A DNA stretch of 64,000 nucleotides from Cinnamomum chago (GCA_038049695.1 CP142455.1:34881501-34945500), one strand, 5' to 3'; counted from the first letter of the stretch, positions 32,972-45,481 are shown. Program-made: numbers and translations. The notes: generated by a model from the sequence alone, not told the origin.

Positions 32972-33484
32972 GTGAGGCGCAGGGGAGAGTGAGCAGGGAG
33001 AGCTGAGTGGAGAAAGAGGAGAAGCAGCAACACGTGTGGCTGCCGTCGGGTGAGTGGGTCTTAACCCCTCTTCTATTCTCTGTTTTCTCTTGTTCCCCCT
33101 TTTTTGTGACTGTTGTGGCCATTTTAGGTGGAAGCCGAGTGAGGAGGAGGAAACGGAGGAAGAGAGAGAGCCAGGTAGGGGGTTTCACTCCCTTCTTGTT
33201 TCATTCTTCATTCTCTCTTTCTTTCTCTCTTTTTTTTTTTTGGCTAACCTGTTGTTGTCACTTACAGGTGGGGGCCGAGTAGGCTGAGGGAGTGAGAACA
33301 GAGGAGAAGAGGGAGGAGAGTGAGGAGCCCGCCTCCCAGCTGTGGCCCAGGTATGTAGTTTCATTCTTCATTGTCTCTTTTCTGTCCATTTTTTTTTGAC
33401 TGACCTACTGTTGCTGTTTCAGGCAGAGGCTGAGTGAAGACGCAGAAAAAGTAGAGAAGGGTGAGGTAGGAGAGAGAAAATTAG
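32972..33484 (+). repeat. Tandem array of four exon-intron modules
   Basis: Four purine-rich blocks are each preceded by a pyrimidine tract ending CAG or TAG and each followed by a GT donor: 32972-33049 (GTGAGT follows), 33128-33174 (GTAGGG), 33268-33350 (GTATGT), 33423-33484 (GTACGT). Blocks start GTGGAAGCCGAGTGAG, GTGGGGGCCGAGTAGG, GCAGAGGCTGAGTGAA, so they are copies of one another. Introns are 72-93 bp with shared TTTCATTCTTCATTCTCTC and CTGTTGTTGTCAC-type segments. Period is 140-155 bp. They are likely duplicated leader exons of the antisense gene. Frames through the introns are artefacts. Confidence 0.7.
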
Positions 33485-33588
33485 GTACGTGGTTCCAATC
33501 CTTTCCTGTTTCATTTCTTCTCTCTCTTTTCCCTTTTTCTTTTGGTTTTGGACGGTGGTTGCAACGTGGGGTTTTGGGGCCCGATTTT

Positions 33589-36331
33589 TGTCACGCCCCC
33601 AAAAGTGAAACCGGGGTTATGCGTGAGATTAGGGCCAATTTAAAACTTTTCCAATGATAATAACATATCACTTGCCCTAATCGTGTCCCATCTAGATCGA
33701 AGACCGCTGTGAGGTATAAACATTTCCTCGAATATATCAAACGATAGCGGAAGCTTCATAAAACAAGAGGTATCTTATAGATGTATAGTTTAAGAGCAAT
33801 ATACTAAGTACCAAAGTTAAGGTTAAAGTTTAAGACTATAACAAAATATTAATTACAAGTAAAAAGGCCAAACTAAAACTAGGCCTAAACAAAAGTACAA
33901 AGAAACCAAAAGATGAAGCTAAGAGGATAATCGTGTAGCTCTCGCGTACGGGGGTCATCACGGCTATACAATGCCGTCCGTACTGTACTCTAAGAAGTCA
34001 TCAGGCTGATCTGCCTGAACTTCTTCTGTCATTTCCTCCGCCTCGGGGTAGAACTGCTCGGTACCTATGCACCAAGAGTAGCATCATCAACACAACGGAT
34101 GGCAAAACAATAGATATAGAAATCACATAGATATGCAGTACTAAAGAGAGTAAACGATAAACATGATTGTAAGAGATGCATAGCACTCTGATCGTAAGAG
34201 ATGCATTGCATTCAAATCATATACAAACTATCAAAGTAGGCGATCCACATAAGCCAATATATATCATCAAATGGGATAAAAACCCAATATCCAATATCCA
34301 AACAACCCGTAGCTCAAGTAGCTCTGGCTCCGTGAGCTCTGGCTCTATCTTGCTTAGAGGAACAAACAACTCGAGGAACAAACAACTCTCAGCTCAAGTA
34401 GTGCTGGCTCCGTGAGCTCTGGCTCTATCTCGCTTTGAGGATCAAACAACCCGAGGATAGTAACAGTCCTCTCACAGATGGTGCCCCAACTGTGTTGAAC
34501 GTTAACAGCTGAGTGGTGCCTGACACAAAGAATCCTAAAACATCGGTGAAGGGCTAGGCTCTTGTGCGAACAAGATTCAATACCAATAGAGAACTACTTT
34601 ATTCCAAATCAAATCGAACTCCAAACAAATACCAATAGTAGTCCTCTTTAAGCCTGACAATCAAACTCCCTAGCCACAACGCTTCAAACGAATATCGAAA
34701 TAAACGAAACAACAAAGGGGATCCTAAGTCCATCATCTAAGTTCTCAAAAGGATCCTCTAATAAAGTAAAGCAAATAGAACTAAAGAACATGCTCATCAC
34801 ATGTAGAAGATAGTACCCGAAGGTACCATTCGGAATCAAAGCGAATAAACAATCCAATCCTAAGTAAAGTGTCAACCCTGAAGCATCGCACAACATATTC
34901 AGTCAACGAAGGGGTTAGGGCTCGCGATACTCGGACGAACAATCTTCGTGCATAGATTTAAAGAAGAGTATCCCGTTGTCCCGTACCATTCAAGATTGAA
35001 CTAGGTTAGCTTCCGATGCAACCGGATCGGCAGTGACGAATGTCGGCTCAAGACATCCTCACAATAAGTCAAATGAGTCCTCAAATGGGTATCCAAAGGT
35101 CCACCAAAGTCCACCTTAAAACAGGGTAAAAATCCCTTCAAAAAGGAAAATTCACAAAATCTGCATAAGGCTCGGTCGACCCATGCCCCTGTTGTCCCGG
35201 TCGACCGGCACCTGCATGCCGGTCGACCGGCTAGCCTGCGGAAACTGGGCAGAGCCCCTGTTCTGGGCTGAAATGGGACTTTTCCCATTTCTCACTTCTG
35301 GGACCGGATAAGCAGTATATGTACAATGAAAAACAACTAAATTACAACTTGTAAAACTACTAATCAAGCCATTAATCACTAAATCCATTCCATTCAATCT
35401 ATAAACCATTTTATCATGTTTTCAATCTATTAATGTATCAATTGAGCCAAAACCATCTAAGACATGATTGAAGCATACAAATCAAGGTAAACAAACATAT
35501 CAATCATTAATATAGCTATTGACTTGCCTTGGTGATGTGATTGACTCTATTCAAGAAGAAAAAGGAAGGAGGAAGACACTTTAAAAGCTCCAAATGGGAT
35601 TAACACTCCTCCAAACCCAACAAGCTCCTACAAATGCATGCCAAGGGTCAAGGTGGGTCTTCCTAAACCACTTCTAACCAAAGAAGAAGAGGATGACATG
35701 GTTTCCAAGCTTTGGAAGCTTACCTTTAAGTGGGTTGTGGGTGAAACACTTAGAAAAGTGTATGGTTGGACTCTTGAAGGCTTGAGGAAGAGAGTTGGTA
35801 GCTTGGTTTCCTTCGCCGGAGCTCTGTGCTCGTCAACGGAGGAGAAAGAGATGAAGGAAGGAAGAGAAGAAGTAAGTCGGCTGCTATGCTGTGTTGTAGT
35901 TGAGTTGGGATAAATGGGATTGAAGGGAATGAGATAAGTATTAATGGGTTGGTAGGATACTTAAGTAAGTGGGTCTTGGGCTTGGGCTTTGGTTGATGGG
36001 TCAAGTTCCGGGTCGGCCTACGTATACAATTAATGGATTTCGGGCCTCTTCGACGCGTCGAATCAAAACGCGACCGAAGGCTAAAGTTCATGAAACGACG
36101 AAACCTACCCAATACACCCAAGCTCACCAAAACTCATAATCTCATGTAATCCCTAAAACCTTACCCAATTAGTAAAAATACTCTCTATCCTACCCAAACG
36201 CACTCCGAATCGTGCGAAACTTCGCACACGAGCTTCGGCGTTAAACCCAACTATTTAGACTCTAAACTAGCTTACTAACTAATCAAACAATTAATTATAA
36301 TTAATAGGCCATTAGGGGTCGGGATGTTACA
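33589..36331 (-). mobile_element. Solo LTR, Del/Tekay-like gypsy
   Basis: Read on the minus strand it begins TGTAACATCCCGACCCCTAA and ends TTGGGGGCGTGACA. Flanks are ATTTT (33584-33588) and GTTTT (36332-36336), a near-duplication with one mismatch. Start and end resemble the LTR at 49490-53673, and such ends are common in Del/Tekay chromoviruses. Length 2.74 kb. A cluster of perfect palindromes CCGGTCGACCGG lies at 35170-35231. Short frames inside (for example near 35640-35913) are not supported as genes. Confidence 0.85.
35170..35231. repeat. GGTCGACC palindrome cluster
   Basis: Three copies of GGTCGACC occur in 60 bp, two of them within longer perfect palindromes (35197-35208 and 35218-35231). 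Confidence 0.85.
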
Positions 36332-37600
36332 GTTTTGGCCAAAAGTAGCCATGGGCATGGTTGATTTTGGTGAGGGAAGAAGCGGGGAGTTGTCTCAGCC
36401 GTGAGGTTGGCAATTGCAGCCCCCTGATTCAGATTTGAAGAAAGATTACAGAACGGGGGGTCCTATGATAAAATCAGTTTGGGTGGAGAATGTAAATGGC
36501 TGTGAGTCGTTGGGATTGATGGGATGATGAGAAGTGGGGTTTGGTGTGGTTCATGGAGGTTAATGGCCATAATGGAGGTGGTTCAGTTCGTTGAACAATT
36601 ACATTAGCCTTGGAAGACAACATGGCGAATATGATTTTGGATTCTTAGCGCAGATCTTAACCACTGAAGGATTGGGCATATTTTTATTTTTCCATTCTTC
36701 ATTCAGGGATTTGTCCAAGTTTGTGGAGCATTTATTTTGTTTTGTTTCTGATAATACCATGATGTCTTTTATGCTCGCTTTTATAGTTGCGAATAAGTTG
36801 CAAATCTCCTGCTCTCTCTCTCTTTTTATTTATTTTTGTTTGTGTGTTTTTATTCTCTTTATTATTATTTCTTTTTGGTCGTGCTTGTATTTCTCATATG
36901 AGGAAACAAGCCGTGTGTTGCTTGATGAATTGCAATGGGGTTAAATGGAACGAAGTATGGACAAAGTGGAATGGTGGTGACTAGAGTATAGTTGTCATGA
37001 TCGTGATGGGACACGGGTTATGTACTGTTTTCAGATTCAGTCATTTGTTCTCGTTTCTCTGTCTCTCTTTTTTTTTGTGTTTTATTTTATTTTTATTATG
37101 ATATCTTGTAGCTTAGTGTGTTTTACTTTCTGTTGATCCATTCTTGTTTCATTTACGTTCTGTGAACCATGTTCTGTGTTGCTCTCTTTTGTTTTCATTC
37201 TTTTTTTTTTTTTCAAAGTGTGGTTGTGGGATGGAGTGTGATTTGGCCCAATGTGTGTAGTGATGATATGATGATGAAGCAATTATGGGGTGAGAAATTA
37301 GAATTGAGTGGGAGAGTTGGGTTGGATTGAATGTGATTCGTTTTGTTGTAGGCCTGTAGGATGTGTCTTGACGAGGTTGGCCTGGGTGAATGTGATTCGT
37401 TTTGTTTTAATATTTAGGTTGGATCCATAGCCATGATCTTTGGCTTCCCCTCCTTTTACCACTTAACTAATGAAGTTCACCACCTCTAAATCAGAAACAT
37501 TAGTAACCATCTCGGACTGATCTGTCTTTTGGGTTTACATGGACTGATGTTATGTTTTCATGCTCAATCTCTAATTTTGGCATTAAGTACAGGTTTATAG
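36332..37600 (+). other. Upstream (leader) region of the antisense PMD gene
   Basis: No supported coding sequence. It contains pyrimidine-rich runs and ends with an acceptor-like AAGTACAG eight bases before the ATG at 37601, as for the ORF at 31101. It probably holds leader introns. Confidence 0.45.
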
Positions 37601-38039
37601 ATGGCTATGACTAGGAGGGCTACTAAGCGTGCTTCTACGCTGATGGATGTTCTGGAAGGGGTTGGGGTAGATCCGGTCACTATTCCCCCGAGAAAGAAAC
37701 AAAAGGGGGAAGATAAATTGGAGAAGAAGCCTCATCTTGGAGATGAGATAAGAGCTGGGCCGGTAAAACTCGGTTGTCTTTATAAATCTCATACTTTGTT
37801 GGCTTCCGTTATCACTGATATTCTTTCCTCTGATGTTTGCGTTGTAGCATGTCCCTTTTGCTCGGGCTAGGGTCAGCTGGTTACAGATGAGGGACTGGTG
37901 GGCTGAGCTCCCTGATCGCTTAACAGATCGGGTGCGAGCGATGGGGTTCGGTGACTTTATGCCTATCGTTTCCTTCCGCACCGATCGCGCCCTCATTTGT
38001 GCTGTCTCTGAGAGATGGAGAGATGAGACGCACACTTTT

Positions 38040-39816
38040 TGTTAGGGATTTTGTAGATTGCAATTTGATGGATGCATAATCATTCAAGCATCATTTGATT
38101 TACACACATATGCATTGATTTATAAAATCTTGTAATCTTGATTTATTCATGCATTGCTTTTAAGATTTGTAAAAGTATCAATTTATGCATGATTTGCTTT
38201 TAAAACTTGGATGCATTTGTTTTTGAAAAGAGTTCTATCAAATCAAGCAAGCCATTGGTTTTATAATTTCGAATCTTTTTAGGCTTTTTGTGTTTCATGT
38301 TTTTTTAAACCACTTAGTTTGATTTAAAACATGTTTCCAAGCTTGATTTAATGGCCAAAAAATTCCCACTTGAAAAGACTTTGAAATATGTAAAAAATAT
38401 GCAATTTTGGGAATTTTGGTCCCGGGCCAGAAACGCTGTGTACCAGGTCGACCCGGGTAAGGGCCAGGTCGACCCGGTACACTACCGTTGGCCATTTTTC
38501 AAACGGTCACTTTTTTTACCGTTGTGAAGGCCAGGTCGACCCGGGAGTCATGGGGTCGACCGGGGACTAGCCGTTGGGCAATTTTTGAGTATAAAAAGTA
38601 GTTCTTTCCTTTGTCAAAGTAGGAGATTTTTAAGCCTTCTTTGAGGCATTTGGAGACAAGACAAAGGGGATGAACTAAGAGAGACCAAAGAATCTTTTGG
38701 AGAGCTAAAGCTTGGATTAATGAAGTTAAATCTCTAAGTAAGCTCTACCTCTCTTAATCATAAGTTATGTGCTTTGTTTAAATTATTGGTAAATGATTTT
38801 TAGCATGATAACTATGATGTGTTGAATCCATTCTTCTCTTAATCTTTGATCTAATTAAGATTGGATTCTTCACCTTGGTTTCAATCCAAGTTGTTTTAAA
38901 ACCTTTCTTAATCATGGTTAGCCAAAGTCTTTGATTTCCTTTAAAGCATGATTCTTTGTCTTGGTTGAAACCTAATTTGTTGTTTTCATTCATTTAAACT
39001 TTAGTTAAATTTGTTTAGTTTTGAAAATAGCATTGCACATGCATCACATGTTCTAAGTTAGTCATTTTCATACAACTTGTGAGTCTTTGATTTTCATGTC
39101 TTTAACAAGTTGTTTCTCATACATGTGATTTGCATTAAACTTCAATCAATCTTTTATGAGCCTTAAACTTTGAATTGCTTTAAGCAATATATTAATTGAG
39201 CTTTGTTTTTAACTTGATTGAAGTTATCACACACACACATCATGAGCATACATCTTTGCATTCATATAGTGTTTGTGTGAGTTGATTTACACTTTCAAAT
39301 TAGCCTATTTAAGAGGCAATTTCTTTGAGCTTAAAATTGTATCTCTTAGAGTGATCTTTTCTGAAGACAACTTCTTAGAGAAATCTTTTTCTTGTAAAGG
39401 TTATTGCTTAGCCTAAGAAAAGCATTGTGTAAAGGTTATTGCTTAGCCTAAGAAAAGCATCCTGTAAAGGTTATTGCTTAGCCTAGAAAAGCATATTGAG
39501 AGGTTGTTGTTTAGCTTAGAAAAACAACATTGTAAGGGTTATTGCTTAGCCTATTGAAAAGCATAAATAGTGGAAATCCGGTGGGGTGATTGGATCACAA
39601 GCCGGTAGTGGACGTAGGCATTGAGGCCGAACCACTATAAACCTTTGTGTTGTGGTGTTTGCTTGTGGTGATTGTTTATATTAGCTTCCGCATCTTGTTT
39701 GATTAATCATCACTTGTGACTAGTTTATGTTAAGAAGTTAAAATTTGTTTAAATTGGTCACAATTGTAGCTCACCCTATTCACCCCCCCTCTAGGGTTAG
39801 GACCCCAGGACTTTCA
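38040..39816 (+). repeat. 5' LTR of the SIRE-like element
   Basis: Begins TGTTAGGGATTTTGTAGATT and ends GGACCCCAGGACTTTCA. It includes a cluster of GGTCGACC motifs (38440-38570) and a tandem of about 33-bp units TAAAGGTTATTGCTTAGCCT (39410-39565). The ORF-like stretches in it recur identically in the other LTR and are not genes. Confidence 0.95.
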
Positions 39817-39818
39817 AT

Positions 39819-39830
39819 TGGTATCAGAGC
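39819..39830 (+). promoter_or_regulatory. Primer binding site (initiator tRNA-Met)
   Basis: TGGTATCAGAGC lies two bases after the LTR end. It is complementary to the 3' end of plant initiator methionine tRNA and is the usual priming site of copia elements. Confidence 0.93.
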
Positions 39831-39916
39831 CAAGTGCTCTATATTAGGATCAAGTGTTTTTGGAACTCTTGATTAGGTGTAAAAACCTAGAGTCAAAACC
39901 CTAGTGTTGTGCTTTT

Positions 39917-41356
39917 ATGAAAATCATTAGAATGGACTCCACTATGCTAGATTTTGTAGATTCTCCTAGACCCCTCACTCTTCCTTCTATTGGAGATTCA
40001 AACCCTCAATTAAATGAATCTCAATTTGATTCAAAAGAGGAAGAAAATGATTATAATGAAGATGACCTTCAACAAGCCTTTGAAGAATTATATGAACTAT
40101 CCTTAAAGATTGAGAAGAAAAATAAAAAGTTAAGAGAAGAATCTGTAAATCTAAACAAACAATTAGTTTCTTCAAAAGATGAACTTAGAGAAAAAGAAGA
40201 AGTAATAAAATGTTTGGACTCCAAGTTGGTGATCTCTTTAAATAACTTATCAAATATCAAAGATGAACAAAATGAGATTAAGATAAGTTATGATGAGCTT
40301 AAAAAGGAAAACCTAAATCTAAGAGATCAATTAAAAAGGCAAGACAAAGACTTTATCAATTTAGAATCCAAGTTGACAATTTCCATGGAAAATATGTCAA
40401 ATGTTCAAAGTAAGTTAAAAACCTTAGAACTTGGATCTAATGTTGTTAATGAACTTAATTTCAAATTAAAACTTACCAATGAAGGGCTAATCAAATATAA
40501 GGAAATTGAAAATGAACTTTCAAAAGTCAAAAATGAAAATTCAATCCTTATAACCAAAGTCACTCAGCTTGAAGTTTACAAACAAAAGTATGAGTGCAAG
40601 TTTACCCAAAGTAAAGAAAGACTTGAAAAATTATTTAAATTGGGTAAATCTCATGGAGATAGGACGGGTCTTGGTTTTGATAGGAATATTTCACATGACC
40701 CTAAATTCACCAACACTTTTGTGAAAGGTGAGTCCTCATTCTCTAGCACTCTTTCTCCTTTGCCCAAATCCAAATGTATTTATTGTGGCATTGAAGGGCA
40801 TTTTAGGTTTGAGAGCAAATTAAGAAGAAGCCATATGTCTAAACCCATCTTTGAACCCAAAAAGGTAGAATCAAAATCTATGAAGGGTAAGACACCAAAA
40901 AGCAAAGAAGACTCCAAAAAGATTAAACAAGTTAAATCAATTAAAATGGAGTCTCCTAAGATAGATTCTAAAAAGTTTAAACAAGTTAAACCAAGTTTAA
41001 AAGAATCTATGAACAAAAAGCTTCTCAACCTATCTCCCTTATATCAACCCATGAAAGAACTTTTGAATAAAGTAACTAAGTTAAATTTAAAATTCAAAAG
41101 TCAAATAAAGGGAGAATATAAGAAGAAAAGAAAAATGAACAAATCCCCAAAGAAACAAACTCACCAACATCAAAAGACTAATCACCAATCTAAGCTAAAT
41201 TTAGTCAAATCTAAATATCATGGAGATAAGTCCAAATTGAAAATTTATCAAGCCAAATCTCCTATAGTTGGTGAGACTTCCAAACTAGACCTCAAAGTTC
41301 AACCCTCTCAAGACCTTAGGTGGATTCCTAAAGTTATTTACTTAGACAAACCTTAA
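39917..41356 (+). CDS. Gag-like protein, C-terminal half type, of the SIRE-like element
   Basis: A single 479-residue ORF. Residues about 30-235 form a Lys/Glu/Leu/Asn-rich coiled coil (for example EKKNKKLREESVNLNKQ). A CCHC zinc-knuckle-like stretch with CIYCGIEGHF follows near residue 288. The basic tail (Lys/Ser/Gln rich) ends in a RWIPKVIYLD stretch, like the W-P-K box after the knuckle in SIRE gag. The N-terminal capsid fold of copia gag was not recognised. In the family, gag binds element RNA and assembles particles in the cytoplasm. The ORF stays open and is the only coding part left, so the element would need proteins supplied by a relative. Confidence 0.82.
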   Translation: MKIIRMDSTMLDFVDSPRPLTLPSIGDSNPQLNESQFDSKEEENDYNEDDLQQAFEELYELSLKIEKKNKKLREESVNLNKQLVSSKDELREKEEVIKCLDSKLVISLNNLSNIKDEQNEIKISYDELKKENLNLRDQLKRQDKDFINLESKLTISMENMSNVQSKLKTLELGSNVVNELNFKLKLTNEGLIKYKEIENELSKVKNENSILITKVTQLEVYKQKYECKFTQSKERLEKLFKLGKSHGDRTGLGFDRNISHDPKFTNTFVKGESSFSSTLSPLPKSKCIYCGIEGHFRFESKLRRSHMSKPIFEPKKVESKSMKGKTPKSKEDSKKIKQVKSIKMESPKIDSKKFKQVKPSLKESMNKKLLNLSPLYQPMKELLNKVTKLNLKFKSQIKGEYKKKRKMNKSPKKQTHQHQKTNHQSKLNLVKSKYHGDKSKLKIYQAKSPIVGETSKLDLKVQPSQDLRWIPKVIYLDKP

Positions 41357-43325
41357 GGCCTTGAACCTCCTTGACCAACCTACTCTTTTTAGTTAAATCA
41401 TATTGTTGGTCATGTTGCATTTGCATTTTGTTCTTTCTTAGTTACATTTCTTAAAATGCATTGTTTCTTTATGATCAATTGATTTTGTCTTCATGCGCCA
41501 TTCTAGTTCATATCATGGTTTTCAAAATCTTTTGATTATAATTTCATCATGTTAGATTTGCTTTTTGCATTCATTGAGTTACATGTTTTGTATTGCATTT
41601 CTATACATGATCAATTGATTGTGATTTCAAAAGCTTTCATAGCTAGAGTATTCATGATCAATTGTTGTTGTAAAATTTGGATTTTTCATAGATTTCTAAG
41701 TTATACTTTTATATGGAAAATCATTGTTTTGAAAAATCAACTTGTATGTGTTTCAATTAAGTTATATCTTTTAAAATACAATGTTGAAAATTGTTCTTCA
41801 AAGTCATTCTTTTTATGCTTATAGTTGGATTTTGTTTATTGAAATGATTTGAAGATTGTATGATTGGAAATGCTCTAAAACTTCATTAGGTATAATCATC
41901 AAAGCATGTTCCTTGATTCTCATTTCCTTGTTCCTTTGGTTACATCATCTTAGAAATGGAAATGAATATTGTTTGCATCCTTGCTTATTTGTTTACATTT
42001 TTTTTTATGCAAATAACTATTGGTTCCATGTATGGTTGTGATCTTAGTTATATTTGAAGATACCATACTAGAACTCTCAAATCCATCCTCTATGCCTTCT
42101 AGTCAATTCTTTTTGGATGGTTATGTTGTTGATTCATGTGTATTTTCAAAGTGATATCATCCTTATACATGTTTCAACTTCATAGTAGTGATCTTAATCA
42201 TATGAAACTCTTTGAAACCCATTCCTCATATTTCTGTATGGTTGATGGATATCTTAGATGTTGAATTCATATGATTTAGTCACTTTGAAAATTGCATGCA
42301 TTTCAAGCTATATCCTTTTGCATTGAAATTTATCTTGTTCATCACTATGCTCATTAGTTATATCATTCAAAGTGATGAATACCCTTTTATGATGCTTGAT
42401 GGAATTTTGTGTTTGTCACATCCTTGCTATTAATCATGTTGTCATATTCAATTGGTTTCCTTTGGAATAATTTTCATTGATTTAATATCCAATTGATGTC
42501 TTATCTTGTGTATGTGATAGACCTTGTGTACATTGGATTGAACTTGATAGTTATATATTTGTTCCATATCACACACCATTAGCATCATAATGTTCATGTT
42601 TGCCACCTCCCTCGCTCTTATAGGTATATCTCATGACCACCATGTTTATATGATCATAATCTTGGTTGGTTATTAGTTGAGGTTGGCTTCATGCTTGAAT
42701 TTTATTTCACTCATCTTGCACATGATAGTCATATTTTTTGATTGAATGAAATGATTTCAAAACTTACATAGCATATGATTTTCATAGTTAAATTATTTGA
42801 AGCTATGTTTAATAAACCCCATTTTATCATGGATAGCTCTAATTTGGATTTACCTTAATAGTTATATTCTTTATAACTCCATTTTAGAGTGATTGATTTA
42901 ATAGTCTTATCCTTAAATCTCAATTGGTATTCTTTGTTTTTCCAATTGGTATCCATGATTGCTTTTCTCTTTAGACCTTGCTTTCTTTTGGTAATTTGAT
43001 CATATTGAGCCCTATAGTTAAACAAATCTAATCCTTTCCTTGAAGTTGACCCTCAATTGGTAAAACCATCTACTTCTTGAACCACATAGTTATATCTTTG
43101 TCAAAAGTTTGACAAAAGAAGAGAATGGATTGAGGAGGAGTATAAACCTTCATAGGAAGTATTAGTTTTGATCAAATTGACCCTTGGATAGGCTTTGGAC
43201 CCTTAGAGACTACTTCCATACATGATAACCTGTTATGAATTTCATTTTCGATTTCTTTTGTTAACAGGTGCTGCTAAAGGTATTTTCCTTGTTTCATGTG
43301 TGTAGGTACCTTTGCAATTTAATGG
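41357..43325. other. AT-rich internal region without pol
   Basis: Nearly 2 kb of T-rich sequence without a supported ORF. Several short motifs (AAGTGAT, TTATATC, GATTGTGAT) recur loosely. In intact relatives this position holds pol and, in some, an env-like ORF; neither is visible. Confidence 0.65.
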
Positions 43326-43700
43326 CAAAGGGGGAGAGAGCATTCAAGTTCTCAAAAGGGTGAAGAGAATGTCCAAGCTTCCTAAGGAGAGAGTTTGTAT
43401 GATCTTCTACAGGGGGAGAGAATGCATATCTTGCCAAAGGGAGAGAGAGGCATGGTCAAAGGGGGAGAGCAAATAGAAGAAAGAAAGCTTGGAGCTAAAG
43501 AAGATGCTTGGCTAAAGAAAGAAAGATTGAAGAATGATCAAGCACCAAGCATCAAGAAGATTGAAGAAAAAGTCCAAGAGCCCAAGCTAAGAAAAGAAGC
43601 ATCCAAGAGATTTCAAGAGTTGTCCAGCTTAGGGGGAGCCAAAGACTTCGTGTGTTAATTCAATGATGAGTAAGTTGCCATCAAATTGCAAAGGGGGAGA
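43326..43700 (+). promoter_or_regulatory. Multiple polypurine tracts upstream of the 3' LTR
   Basis: CAAAGGGGGAGAG-type tracts occur near 43326, 43411, 43435, 43457 and 43630, and the one abutting the LTR is at 43689-43700. Only the last touches the LTR start. Multiple such tracts are a known trait of SIRE-type elements. A short Lys/Glu-rich frame (43395-43658) is a product of the purine bias. Confidence 0.8.
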
Positions 43701-43701
43701 T

Positions 43702-45481
43702 TGTTAGGAATTTTGTAGATTGCAATTTGATGGATGCATAATCATTCAAGCATCATTTGATTTACACACATATGCATTGATTTATAAAATCTTGAAATCT
43801 TGATTTATTCATGCATTGCTTTTAAGATTTGTAAAAGTATCAATTTATGCATGATTTGCTTTTAAAACTTGGATGCATTTGTTTTTGAAAAGAGTTCTAT
43901 CAAATCAAGCAAGCCATTGGTTTTATAATTTCGAATCTTTTTAGGCTTTTTGTGTTTCATGTTTTTTTAAACCACTTAGTTTGATTTAAAACATGTTTCC
44001 AAGCTTGATTTAATGGCCAAAAAATTCCCACTTGAAAAGACTTTGAAATATGTAAAAAATATGCAATTTTGGGAATTTTGGTCCCGGGCCAGAAACGCTG
44101 TGTACCAGGTCGACCCGGGTAAGGGCTAGGTCGACCCGGTACACTACCGTTGGCCATTTTTCAAACGGTCACTTTTTTTTACCGTTGTGAAGGCCAGGTC
44201 GACCCGGGAGTCATGGGGTCGACCGGGGACTAGCCGTTGGGCAGTTTTTGAGTATAAAAAGTAGTTCTTTCCTTTGTCAAAGTAGGAGATTTTTAAGCCT
44301 TCTTTGAGGCATTTGGAGACAAGACAAAGGGGATGAACTAAGAGAGACCAAAGAATCTTTTGGAGAGCTAAAGCTTGGATTAATGAAGTTAAATCTCTAA
44401 GTAAGCTCTACCTCTCTTAATCATAAGTTATGTGCTTTGTTTAAATTATTGGTAAATGATTTTTAGCATGATAACTATGATGTGTTGAATCCATTCTTCT
44501 CTTAATCTTTGATCTAATTAAGATTGGATTCTTCACCTTGGTTTCAATCCAAGTTGTTTTAAAACCTTTCTTAATCATGGTTAGCCAAAGTCTTTGATTT
44601 CCTTTAAAGCATGATTCTTTGTCTTGGTTGAAACCTAATTTGTTGTTTTCATTCATTTAAACTTTAGTTAAATTTGTTTAGTTTTGAAAACAACATTGCA
44701 CATGCATCACATGTTCTAAGTTAGTCATTTCATACAACTTGTGAGTCTTTGATTTTCATGTCTTTAACAAGTTGTTTCTCTTACATGTGATTTGCATTAA
44801 ACTTCAATCAATCTTTTATGAGCCTTAAACTTTGAATTGCTTTAAGCAATATATTAATTGAGCTTTGTTTTTAACTTGATTGAAGTTATCACACACACAC
44901 ACACATCATGAGCATACATCTTTGCATTCATATAGTGTTTGTGTGAGTTGATTTACACTTTCATATTAGCCTATTTTAGAGGCAATTTCTTTGAGCTTAA
45001 AATTGTATCTCTTAGAGTGATCTTTTGTGAAGACACCTTCTTAGAGAAATCTTTTTCTTGTAAAGGTTATTGCTTAGCCTAAGAAAAGCATTGTGTAAAG
45101 GTTATTGCTTAGCGTAAGAAAAGCATCTTGTAAAGGTTATTGCTTAGCCTAGAAAAGCATATTGAGAGGTTGTTGTTTAGCCTAGAAAAATAACATTGTA
45201 AGGGTTATTGCTTAGCCTATTGAAAAGCATAAATAGTGGAAATCCGGTGGGGTGATTGGATCATAAGCCGGTAGTGGACGTAGGCATTGAGGCCGAACCA
45301 CTATAAACCTTTGTGTTGTGGTGTTTGCTTGTGGTGATTGTTTATATTAGCTTCCGTATCTTGTTTGATTAATCATCACTTGTGACTAGTTTATGTTAAG
45401 AAGTTAAAATTTGTTTAAATTGGTCACAATTGTACCTCACCCTATTCACCCCCCTCTAGGGTTAGGACCCCAGGACTTTCA
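43702..45481 (+). repeat. 3' LTR of the SIRE-like element
   Basis: Near-identical to 38040-39816, beginning TGTTAGGAATTTTG and ending CCCCAGGACTTTCA, then the CTTTT duplication. Small differences include the length of a CA run near 44892-44904. Confidence 0.95.

Larger units (their letters stand above)
38040..45481 (+). mobile_element. SIRE/Maximus-like copia element, gag-only, whole ends
   Basis: It has two LTRs of about 1.78 kb (38040-39816, 43702-45481), a primer binding site, one gag-type ORF and a polypurine tract, flanked by a perfect 5-bp duplication CTTTT (38035-38039 and 45482-45486). The LTRs differ at only about one to two dozen positions by eye, so the insertion is young. There is no protease, integrase or reverse transcriptase, so it is a non-autonomous deletion derivative. 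It interrupts a conserved exon of the PMD gene. The same family left the solo LTR at 23725-25967. Confidence 0.95.

Noticed and set aside
33007-33287. ORFs of Phe/Ser/Leu-rich proteins
   Set aside because: They run through the pyrimidine-rich introns of the exon-intron module array.
35638-35913. Small protein gene starting MPRVKVGLPKP
   Set aside because: It lies inside a solo LTR; no motif and no conservation evidence. Related LTRs lack a comparable frame by eye.
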